Shown in pieces: positions 1 to 5,032 of a stretch of DNA of 5,515 nucleotides. Under the pieces are notes generated by a model that was not told the origin of the DNA, made no database searches, and saw only the letters and a list, made by a program, of their open reading frames with translations. Source of the stretch: CAYPTI01 sp964413525 [NCBI: uncultured bacterium]. Its GTDB lineage: Bacteria > T1Sed10-126. Position 1 is the first letter of the stretch, and each line of letters starts with the position of its first letter. The translations under genes were made by a program, and so were the position numbers. The stretch is from the NCBI GenBank assembly GCA_964413525.1, contig CAYPTI010000115.1, positions 1 through 5,515 of the forward strand. The letters run 5' to 3'.

Positions 1-895
1 GTTTCAACACGCGATCCCGTTCGGGCACCTTGATCACGTACTGATAATAGACGTGTTCGGCCGGGGAAAGGACCGACGGAACGTCGATCATCGGGTGGTC
101 CCCGAAGGCGCCGTTGTACCGTTCGGCGTGGTCCCGGCGGGTTTCGTTCCACTCGTCGAGATACGGGAGTTTGACGTTCAACACGGCTGCCTGAATCCCG
201 TCCATGCGTTCGTTGTAACCAACTTCCACGTGGCCGTAGTGACTGTCCCGGCCGTGGTTCCGTAACTTTCGAAGCCGAGCGGCCAGTTCCCCGTCGTCGG
301 TGGTCACGGCTCCGGCGTCGCCGAAGGCGCCGAGATTTTTAGCGGGATAAAAACTGAACGCGGCCATGTCGCCCAGCGACCCCACCCGGTGATCGTTCCA
401 GCACGCCCCGTGAGCCTGGGCGGCATCCTCAATGAGTCGTAAATCGTGAAGGTCGGCCAGGTCCCGCAATCCGTCCATGTCAGCCGGTTGACCGTACAGG
501 TGAACGGCGACGATGGCCCGGGTATCCGGGGTGATGGCCTGCTCGACGGCAGCGGGATCCAGGTTGAAGGTGTCCGGGTTAACGTCGGCAAAGACCGGTT
601 CGATGTTTTTGTGAATGAGGGGTTCCACGGTGGCCGTAAAGGTGAACGGGGACGTGATGACCTCATCCCCCGGTTCGAGATCCAGGCAGGAATAAATGAG
701 TTTTAACGCGGCCGTTCCACTGCTCACGGCAACGGCGTGCTCGGTCCCGCAGTAGGAGGAGAACTGGCGTTCAAAATCCTGGGCCGCCTCCCCCAGAATA
801 AAACACGACGAATCCAGAATGTCCTGCAGGGCCTCGTCGATCTCCTCTCGAAGCGCATTGTATTGCTGTTTGAGGTCAACCGTTGGAACTTTCAA
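1..895 (-). CDS. DegT/DnrJ/EryC1/StrS-family PLP-dependent sugar aminotransferase (C-terminus cut by window edge)
   Basis: Members of this family move an amino group from glutamate (or glutamine) to a keto group on a nucleotide-linked sugar, using pyridoxal phosphate, in O-antigen, capsule or glycan biosynthesis. The first 298 codons are visible; family members are usually 360-400 residues, so roughly the last fifth is missing. The protein opens with the family-typical KVPTVDLKQQY. It then shows SSGTAAL (residues 58-64, cofactor phosphate region), EDAAQAHGA (156-164, with Asp157 expected to contact the PLP ring nitrogen), SFYPAKNLGAFGDAGA with the Schiff-base Lys186, and GYNERMDGIQAA (226-237). 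The start is a TTG at 895-893. It is chosen because a clear AAGGAG lies 7 nt upstream, the N-terminus fits the family and an in-frame TAA lies about 50 nt further up. It follows the GYF_2 gene after 100 bp and has its own probable promoter. The family is certain; the sugar substrate cannot be told, with a 3-amino or 4-amino hexose both possible. Confidence 0.95.
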   Translation of the reverse strand, partial: MKVPTVDLKQQYNALREEIDEALQDILDSSCFILGEAAQDFERQFSSYCGTEHAVAVSSGTAALKLIYSCLDLEPGDEVITSPFTFTATVEPLIHKNIEPVFADVNPDTFNLDPAAVEQAITPDTRAIVAVHLYGQPADMDGLRDLADLHDLRLIEDAAQAHGACWNDHRVGSLGDMAAFSFYPAKNLGAFGDAGAVTTDDGELAARLRKLRNHGRDSHYGHVEVGYNERMDGIQAAVLNVKLPYLDEWNETRRDHAERYNGAFGDHPMIDVPSVLSPAEHVYYQYVIKVPERDRVLK

Positions 896-902
896 GCGGA
901 CA

Positions 903-908
903 CTCCTT
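903..908 (-). promoter_or_regulatory. Ribosome-binding site AAGGAG deciding a TTG start
   Basis: AAGGAG on the minus strand sits 7 nt before the TTG at 895-893. No ATG or GTG lies at a suitable distance, so this site fixes the unusual start codon of the aminotransferase gene. The seven-base spacing is near ideal. Confidence 0.8.
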
Positions 909-923
909 GTCAAAGATTGAAGC

Positions 924-953
924 AGTATAGCGAACGTCTGACCGGCTTAGCAA
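924..953 (-). promoter_or_regulatory. Candidate sigma-70-type promoter for the aminotransferase gene
   Basis: On the minus strand, TTGCTA (953-948, 4 of 6 to TTGACA) and TATACT (929-924, 5 of 6 to TATAAT) are separated by 18 bp. Transcription would start near 917 and leave a short leader of about 20 nt before the TTG start. A small perfect inverted repeat, GCAAATTGC (950-958), overlaps the -35 element and could bind a regulator, although nine bases can easily arise by chance. This would make the aminotransferase gene independent of the upstream operon. Confidence 0.5.
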
Positions 954-995
954 ATTGCACCGACACCATGGATCGTTCGGTCGCGGGCTGCTCGA

Positions 996-1514
996 TCAGT
1001 CCGGAAGCGGTTCTCCGGTTTCGGGATCGAGTTCACGACGTCGGAATTCCTTCATGATGATCTTCTGTTCGGACCCGTCGTAACGGTGCCAGTACCGGTT
1101 GTATTCACGAACAAGGTCCTCGTCGGAGGCCTCCTGGGTGATGGTATAGAGGGTGTCGAGGGTCGGTTCGATGTCCCCTACCTCAACCTCCTCTGATCCA
1201 TCGCCATCGGTCCTCCGATCAACCCCCTCCGGTTCCTCCCCGGCGGGCTCGGGCGGTTCCGAGCCCTCGGGTTGGGCCGATGACCCCTGAATGGCACCGC
1301 CGTCCGGTTCACCACTCGCCCCGGTCGGTTCCGGGGAACCGGAACGGTACTCTGGTTTCAGGGTCGGCTCCAGCTCATTCACCTCACCGGCCTCCACCCA
1401 GGTTTCGTCCCCGACCGGACAGACCCGGGTACCGGGCTCAAGTCTCCCCTCCAGTTCCTCCAGGGGAAAGGGACCGAGAACCTCACCGTCATGGTAGACG
1501 TACCATTGACTCAT
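996..1514 (-). CDS. GYF_2-domain protein with Pro/Glu-rich linker and charged helical C-terminus
   Basis: This is a 172-residue protein. Residues 1-50 match the bacterial GYF_2 pattern: a WYVYHDGEVLGPFPLEELE start, then a short loop and ETWVEAGEV, corresponding to the usual W-Y ... G-P ... L ... W-V-P/A core. GYF-type domains bind other proteins, often proline-rich peptides; no enzyme activity is expected. Residues 51-115 are a disordered linker rich in Gly, Pro, Ser and Glu. Residues 116-172 (EASDEDLVREYNRYWHRYDGSEQ onward, through KEFRRREL) look alpha-helical and are not a family I recognise. There is no signal peptide or membrane segment, so it is probably cytoplasmic. The ATG at 1514 has a GAGGTGA ribosome-binding site 7 nt upstream that overlaps the stop codon of the preceding metallohydrolase gene, so the two are probably translated together. 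The domain call is good; the role is unknown, and a scaffold for neighbouring operon products is only a guess. Confidence 0.88.
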   Translation of the reverse strand: MSQWYVYHDGEVLGPFPLEELEGRLEPGTRVCPVGDETWVEAGEVNELEPTLKPEYRSGSPEPTGASGEPDGGAIQGSSAQPEGSEPPEPAGEEPEGVDRRTDGDGSEEVEVGDIEPTLDTLYTITQEASDEDLVREYNRYWHRYDGSEQKIIMKEFRRRELDPETGEPLPD

Positions 1515-1521
1515 GATCCGT

Positions 1522-1528
1522 TCACCTC
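1522..1528 (-). promoter_or_regulatory. Ribosome-binding site overlapping the upstream stop codon
   Basis: GAGGTGA on the minus strand (1528-1522) is complementary to the 16S rRNA tail and lies 7 nt before the ATG of the GYF_2 gene. The TGA of the metallohydrolase gene (1529-1527) shares two bases with it. Ribosomes finishing one gene are therefore placed at the start site of the next, a sign of translational coupling. Confidence 0.75.
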
Positions 1529-2657
1529 ACCGGGTCACGCCGTAATCGGGTCGTTTCTCGATCCGGATGTCTTCGCCGTCCAGGAACATGTAAATCGTCC
1601 CGGACGATTCGGTGGAGTGGACTTCCCCGTATTCGGAAAGCCGGCTGACCACCGCGGGCACGGGATGACCGTACGTATTGTAGTAGCCCACCATGCAGAC
1701 CGAATGGTCCGGCTTGACGAAATGGACGAACTCGGGCGTGGAGGAGGTGGCGCTGCAGTGGTGGGAAGCCTTATAAATATCCACGTCGAGCTGCGTCCCC
1801 CATTCTCCCATCAACTCCCGCTCTCCGGGTCGTTCGGTATCCCCGGGGAGAAGAACACTTGTTTCTCCGTAGTACAGCAGGATAGTCAGGCTGGCGTCAT
1901 TGACGCTTTCATGCGGTCCGCCCTCCGGAGCGGTCCGAAGCAACCAGGCGCCGACGTCCTCCCCCCAGTCCAGTTCCATGCCCTGCTCAAGGGTCCCTTG
2001 AGCCTCCCGGGACACGGGGGCACCCGGGGGCATGTTGAGCGGAACGCCGGTCTCCTCGATGGCGGCGAATTTGTCTTCCTGAATCCCGGCCGGATTGAGC
2101 ATGCCGGAGATCCATACTTCGTCGATGGGAAAATCCCGGATCATCTCCGGGGCGGCCCCCATGTGATCGCCATGGGGATGACTGGAGACGAACAGGTCAA
2201 GCTTTTCAATGCCATTCTGACGAAAGAAGGGTCGCAGGAAGGTATTCCAGTTGTCGTGAACCTGCTGAACGGCGAATTCGGCCTCCTGGCCGGTGCCGGT
2301 GTCGATCAGGATGTTTCGTCCCATGGGCGTCTGAATAAAAATGGCGTCGCCCTGACCCACGTCCAGAAACACAAGCCCGAGTTCATCCGATTCGCGCTCC
2401 CTCAACAGCATTCCGGGATGGGTCGGCTCAAACTCCGTTTCCCCTTCCACCTGGACGGAGGGGGGACCGCTGGCGACCCGCTCGGCGGACATCTCCACCA
2501 GTGTCGCATACCCCTGGTAGGCGAACGTCCACACGCCCGCCGTGACCACCGCGAAGACGACGACCACGACCCATCCCCCGGTCCGGGATCCGGACTCGTC
2601 CACTCGCCCCCCGTGCTGTTGTTTGGCCTTCCGATACCGGTCGAAATCATTAACCAT
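1527..2657 (-). CDS. Membrane-anchored ComEC C-terminal-like metallo-beta-lactamase-fold hydrolase (no channel domain)
   Basis: This is a 376-residue protein. It has a short basic N-terminus, one membrane helix at about residues 28-48 (GGWVVVVVFAVVTAGVW...), and a spacer to about 93. A metallo-beta-lactamase domain of the ComEC/Rec2 C-terminal type fills the rest. Motifs in order are DVGQGDA (99-105), LIDTG (117-121), the metal-binding SHPHGDH (159-165; ligands His160, His162, Asp164, His165), ND-SLTILL (253-261), PGDTE (271-275, Asp273), ASHHCSATSS (297-306) and YGHP (329-332). All core metal ligands are present. In ComEC this domain is thought to be the nuclease that degrades one DNA strand during uptake. 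The basic N-terminus implies that the domain faces the periplasm. Full ComEC is about 700-800 residues with a multi-pass competence domain, which is entirely absent here. Its ATG shares one base with the stop of the ComEA-like gene (TGATG). The fold and motifs are clear; the substrate (DNA or another phosphoester) is inferred. Confidence 0.93.
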   Translation of the reverse strand: MVNDFDRYRKAKQQHGGRVDESGSRTGGWVVVVVFAVVTAGVWTFAYQGYATLVEMSAERVASGPPSVQVEGETEFEPTHPGMLLRERESDELGLVFLDVGQGDAIFIQTPMGRNILIDTGTGQEAEFAVQQVHDNWNTFLRPFFRQNGIEKLDLFVSSHPHGDHMGAAPEMIRDFPIDEVWISGMLNPAGIQEDKFAAIEETGVPLNMPPGAPVSREAQGTLEQGMELDWGEDVGAWLLRTAPEGGPHESVNDASLTILLYYGETSVLLPGDTERPGERELMGEWGTQLDVDIYKASHHCSATSSTPEFVHFVKPDHSVCMVGYYNTYGHPVPAVVSRLSEYGEVHSTESSGTIYMFLDGEDIRIEKRPDYGVTR

Positions 2658-3214
2658 CAGGAATCGTCCACCCGCTGGGGCACCCGTCCGTCAAAATGAA
2701 TCTCATCAACAAATTGTTCGATCATCGAGCCACCGATTCCACTGATTTGATTCAGTTCGTAAAAGGAATGAATTCCTCCCCATTCCTCCCTGGTTTCCAG
2801 GATATCTTCCGCCGTGGCGGGCCCCACTCCTTCCAGTTGCTGGAGCTGCTCCGACGTCGCGTCGTTCAAGTTCAACCGGCCGGAGGTCCCGTAGTCCACA
2901 TAGGTAATTCCGAAGCGCTCCCGGTCCTCCTCCTTCATCAACCGGATCCACTCCTCGGTACCCCGTTCCTGCTGAAGCTGACCGGACTCGACCGGGGAGA
3001 GTTCAAAGGTTACCTCGGGAAGTTCGGAGGGATCCGGCGCCGGGGTTGGTTCCAGGTTGCCCGGTTCCAGAGCGGGTTCAGCCCGTTCAACTCGTACCTG
3101 ACCGGACTCGTCGGCCGACGCCCGTTCAAACCCCACCTGGATCCAGATGCCGGGGACCGCGGCCACCAGGAGCACGGCGAACAACCCGACCAGCGCGGTC
3201 TGCAGTTTGGTCAT
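2657..3214 (-). CDS. Membrane-anchored ComEA-like helix-hairpin-helix protein
   Basis: This is a 185-residue protein. It has one N-terminal membrane helix at about residues 5-27 (LQTALVGLFAVLLVAAVPGIW), which could be a signal anchor, and no lipobox. A Pro/Glu-rich linker runs to about residue 65 and a charged stretch to about 112. The C-terminal domain, about residues 114-175, is ComEA-like and carries two helix-hairpin-helix motifs. These begin LNLNDATSEQLQQLEGVGPATAEDIL and end in NQISGIGGSMIEQF, with hairpin glycines at GVG (129-131) and GIG (159-161). Such domains bind double-stranded DNA non-specifically through the backbone; ComEA does this outside the membrane during natural transformation. 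The protein is longer than minimal proteobacterial ComEA (about 100 residues) because of the linker. It starts 77 bp after the acidic repeat gene, with a moderate GAGGG site 6 nt before the ATG. Its stop overlaps the start of the metallohydrolase gene. The domain is certain; a true competence role is uncertain. Confidence 0.9.
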   Translation of the reverse strand: MTKLQTALVGLFAVLLVAAVPGIWIQVGFERASADESGQVRVERAEPALEPGNLEPTPAPDPSELPEVTFELSPVESGQLQQERGTEEWIRLMKEEDRERFGITYVDYGTSGRLNLNDATSEQLQQLEGVGPATAEDILETREEWGGIHSFYELNQISGIGGSMIEQFVDEIHFDGRVPQRVDDS

Positions 3215-3291
3215 CGTGATCCCTCACCCCAAGGACAGCACGGGAGACCTCGCCGGCAGGGGGTCAAACGGATCCGTAAGCGATCCATGGT

Positions 3292-4908
3292 TTACACGAA
3301 TCGAGGTTCGCGGGATAACGACTCAAACTCGGGATGTCGGGCAAGGAAATCATCCCAGATGTCGGACCCCTGAGGAATGACGATCAGTTCGTTTTCCTCG
3401 GCAAACTCGTAGGCCTTCCGGGCCAGCAAATCCTTGATCCAGGTCCGGATTCGCTCGTCCTCGATGGTGTCGGGAAGTTCATAATGATGCAGGGTCAGGA
3501 ATTTTGATCGGCGGGTGTAGGAGAGGTAGCACTTGCGGTACTCGACCGACGTCTTGAAAATTCCCTGGGAATCCTCCTGTTCCACCGGAGCGTCGATGAC
3601 ATGAGCCCGGAGCAACTCGTCCTCGGAAGGTTCGTCCCCCAGGTCCTCCAGCGACAGTTCCGGTTCCTCGGGTTCTTCCTCCTCTTCTTCCCCTTCCTTT
3701 GTCCCCCCCGACTCGGCCTCAACCGCCGCTTCGGGGTCCTCCTCGGCTACCTCCTCCGGAGCTTCTTCCTCCGCCTCGGGTTCCGATTCCGGTTCTTCCC
3801 GTTCCTCCTCCGAACCCTCCTCCGGTTTCCCGTCCGAAACCGGTTCGGCTTCGTCGGTCTCCTCGGCCGGCTGAGCCGATTCGGGTTCCTCCGCCTCCTC
3901 GGCTCCCCCGGACGGAGCCGCTCCGGGGCTGCGGCGGGATTGATCGGATTCCTCCACGGTTTCAAAGGCCCGCGGGACGCTCCACCATTCCGGAACCTCC
4001 GTGGCCTGATCGGCGTCCCTCTTCGCCTTCAGAACCCGGGCTTTGTATCGCTGGACCCGGGTCCGGGTCTCCTCGTCCATTTCGGCGACGTTTTCGGTCA
4101 ACAACTCGTCCAGTTCGGGATCGTGTTCCAGCCCCGGCACGTCGGAAAAATCAACCTCCGGAACCTCGACGTCCTCGGCAGCGCCCGAAGCGGGCTGGTC
4201 GTCCGGTTCCGCCGGTTCGGGTTCCGGTTCCTCGGCCGGTGCCTGCTCCTCCTCCGGGGGCGTTTCTTCGGCTCCCTCTTCCGGTTCCCGGGCCGCTTCG
4301 CCGGATGACTCCGGTTCCGCTTCCGTCTCGGCGGGTTCGGACGGTTCCCCGTTTTCAGCGGGTTCTCCCTCCCGTTCGACGGCTTCCGCCGGGGGGGTCT
4401 CGGCCGGTTGCTCGGCTTCCCCGAGCAGTTCCTGTTCGGCTTCCCCCTCCACCCCGGATCCCGACCACCCGATCTTCGGCAACCCCTCTCGCTTCGGGGC
4501 CCGGGCTCGGGGTGCTCGCTGTTGTTTCGACTCGGCTGCCGGAGCCTCACCGGAACCATTGACCGCTTCGGCGGGTTCCGGGCGGGATTCCTCCTCGGCC
4601 TCGGAATCCCCGGAGGGTTCGGGTTCTTCGGCGGACTCCTCCGCTTCCGAATCCTCCCCGGTATCCTCCGATGGTTCGTCCCCGTCGGCCGTCCCTGAAT
4701 CAAACTCATAATCGGCCGTCTCCGGGGCGCCTCCTCCCTGCCACCACTCCGGTTTGTCGGTGGACAGGTCCGCGTCCCGGATCGCCTTCAGTTTCCGGGC
4801 TTTGTACCGCTGCAGGTTAACCCGGGTCTCCTCATCCAGCTCGGCAACGGGGGTTGAAAGCAACCCCTCAAGCTGTTCGTCTTCTTCAAATCCGGGCACA
4901 TCGCTCAT
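3292..4908 (-). CDS. Acidic low-complexity protein with duplicated 55-residue module and GNAT-like C-terminal domain
   Basis: This 538-residue protein is not a family I recognise as a whole. Residues 2-56 and 255-309 are an ungapped repeated module, 36 of 55 positions identical, with signature SDVPG, DEETR, QRYKAR, LKA-RDAD and PEWW. Between and after the modules (about 57-250 and 315-415) lie disordered stretches dominated by Glu, Ala, Pro and Ser, broken only by a short basic patch at about 130-148 (RAPRARAPKREGLPKIGW). The last 100 residues are ordered. Strands around 445-476 are followed by ELPDTIEDERIRTW, a helix, LIVIPQGSDIWDDFLARHPEF (508-528) and a short tail. This order resembles the small YjdJ-type GNAT fold, but the acetyl-CoA-binding Gly-x-Gly is missing. 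There is no signal peptide or membrane helix, so it is probably cytoplasmic. The ATG at 4908 has an AGGAGG 9 nt upstream. It is probably the first gene of an operon with the HhH, metallohydrolase and GYF_2 genes. The gene is real; the role is unknown. Confidence 0.9.
   Translation of the reverse strand: MSDVPGFEEDEQLEGLLSTPVAELDEETRVNLQRYKARKLKAIRDADLSTDKPEWWQGGGAPETADYEFDSGTADGDEPSEDTGEDSEAEESAEEPEPSGDSEAEEESRPEPAEAVNGSGEAPAAESKQQRAPRARAPKREGLPKIGWSGSGVEGEAEQELLGEAEQPAETPPAEAVEREGEPAENGEPSEPAETEAEPESSGEAAREPEEGAEETPPEEEQAPAEEPEPEPAEPDDQPASGAAEDVEVPEVDFSDVPGLEHDPELDELLTENVAEMDEETRTRVQRYKARVLKAKRDADQATEVPEWWSVPRAFETVEESDQSRRSPGAAPSGGAEEAEEPESAQPAEETDEAEPVSDGKPEEGSEEEREEPESEPEAEEEAPEEVAEEDPEAAVEAESGGTKEGEEEEEEPEEPELSLEDLGDEPSEDELLRAHVIDAPVEQEDSQGIFKTSVEYRKCYLSYTRRSKFLTLHHYELPDTIEDERIRTWIKDLLARKAYEFAEENELIVIPQGSDIWDDFLARHPEFESLSREPRFV
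3319..3591 (-). other. Degenerate YjdJ/GNAT-like domain within the acidic protein
   Basis: This covers residues about 440-530 of the 538-residue protein. The pattern is hydrophobic strand, H-H-Y-E-L-P, helix rich in Ala and Glu, V-I-P, then F-L-A-R-H-P-E-F. It follows the YjdJ-like acetyltransferase order (strand ending in H-T-x-V, Gly-rich turn, helix, I-x-P-x-C, R-H-x-E-Y). The Gly-rich turn is replaced by TIEDERIR and the family Cys by Gln, so catalysis is doubtful. This is a remote-similarity judgement made by eye. Confidence 0.4.
3982..4146 (-). repeat. Second copy of the 55-residue SDVPG...PEWW module
   Basis: Encodes residues 255-309 of the acidic protein. It aligns without gaps to residues 2-56. 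Conserved blocks are SDVPG, LL, VAE-DEETR, QRYKAR, LKA-RDAD and PEWW. The central block should form a charged helix, and the Trp pair closes the module. Divergence at 19 of 55 positions says the duplication is old and that the invariant residues are under selection. Confidence 0.9.
4741..4905 (-). repeat. First copy of the 55-residue SDVPG...PEWW module
   Basis: Encodes residues 2-56, directly after the initiator Met of the acidic protein. It is the partner of the module at residues 255-309 with 36 identical positions of 55. The module thus occurs once at the very N-terminus and once mid-protein, each followed by a long acidic disordered spacer. Confidence 0.9.
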
Positions 4909-4917
4909 GGATTCGTT

Positions 4918-4923
4918 CCTCCT
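4918..4923 (-). promoter_or_regulatory. Strong ribosome-binding site AGGAGG of the acidic repeat gene
   Basis: AGGAGG on the minus strand lies 9 nt before the ATG at 4908-4906. It is the best Shine-Dalgarno match in the window and supports this start codon. Confidence 0.8.
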
Positions 4924-4947
4924 GAATGGGTGGGGATGGTTATCCGC

Positions 4948-4971
4948 CGCGAACCCCTTCGCGGGCTCGCG
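4948..4971. other. Small imperfect hairpin in the leader of the acidic repeat gene
   Basis: CGCGA (4948-4952) pairs with TCGCG (4967-4971), with an inner CCC/GGG pairing (4954-4956 with 4963-4965) and a loop of six. No T run follows on either strand, so it is not a standard intrinsic terminator. If the promoter at 4974-5002 is used, the hairpin would sit at the very 5' end of the mRNA, where it could stabilise the transcript. This is speculative. Confidence 0.3.
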
Positions 4972-4973
4972 TT

Positions 4974-5002
4974 AGGATAGAACATTGCGTCGTTTTTTTC
5001 AC
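4974..5002 (-). promoter_or_regulatory. Candidate promoter for the acidic protein-HhH-metallohydrolase-GYF_2 operon
   Basis: On the minus strand, GTGAAA (5002-4997, 4 of 6 to TTGACA) and TATCCT (4979-4974, 4 of 6 to TATAAT) are 17 bp apart, with an A-rich stretch at the top of the spacer. It lies in the 124-bp gap after mlaA. No clear terminator separates mlaA from the operon, so read-through from mlaA is also possible. The match is modest. Confidence 0.35.
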
Positions 5003-5026
5003 GTCCCCCGGCCAACCTCGGGAACG
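5002..5026. other. Hairpin just downstream of mlaA without a T tract
   Basis: On the minus strand CGTTCCC (5026-5020) can pair with GGGGACG (5008-5002), including one G-T wobble, with a further GG/CC pairing in the loop. It begins 6 nt after the mlaA stop codon. A run of A, not T, follows on the minus strand, so it is not a textbook intrinsic terminator. It could protect the 3' end of the mlaA mRNA or be chance pairing. Confidence 0.35.
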
Positions 5027-5032
5027 CCTGAT

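Noticed and set aside
304-666. A 120-codon minus-strand frame inside the aminotransferase gene.
   Set aside because: It is an out-of-frame shadow; the overlapping open frame from 895 to the window edge encodes the full set of DegT-family motifs.
906-911. A perfect TTGACA on the minus strand upstream of the aminotransferase.
   Set aside because: A -10 element at 16-18 bp would fall inside the coding region. The TTGACA also overlaps the ribosome-binding site region, so it is not the -35 element.
966-976. The 11-mer ACCATGGATCG, also present inverted at 3281-3291.
   Set aside because: Two inverted 11-base copies without longer flanking similarity or any element between them fit chance better than a mobile-element end.
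2012-2035. A PPG motif in the metallohydrolase (near residues 210-212) as a possible ligand of the GYF_2 domain.
   Set aside because: It lies in the predicted periplasmic domain, whereas the GYF_2 protein has no export signal, so the two should not meet.
1491-2699. A 402-codon plus-strand open frame opposite the metallohydrolase.
   Set aside because: The minus-strand frame carries every MBL motif in order; the plus-strand product has no recognisable domain.
3268-3277. Perfect 10-bp palindrome ACGGATCCGT between the acidic protein gene and the HhH gene.
   Set aside because: It has no loop, no T tract and no second copy. A single 10-bp palindrome in 5.5 kb is not strong evidence for an operator or terminator.
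3601-4711. Long open frames on both strands opposite the acidic protein, including plus-strand frames of 222-287 codons.
   Set aside because: They are shadows of Glu/Ala/Pro/Ser-rich codons. Their products are low-complexity Pro/Arg, Ser/Gly or Phe/Leu/Arg strings without domains, and the minus-strand frame 4908-3292 has the strong RBS, the repeated module and an ordered C-terminal domain.
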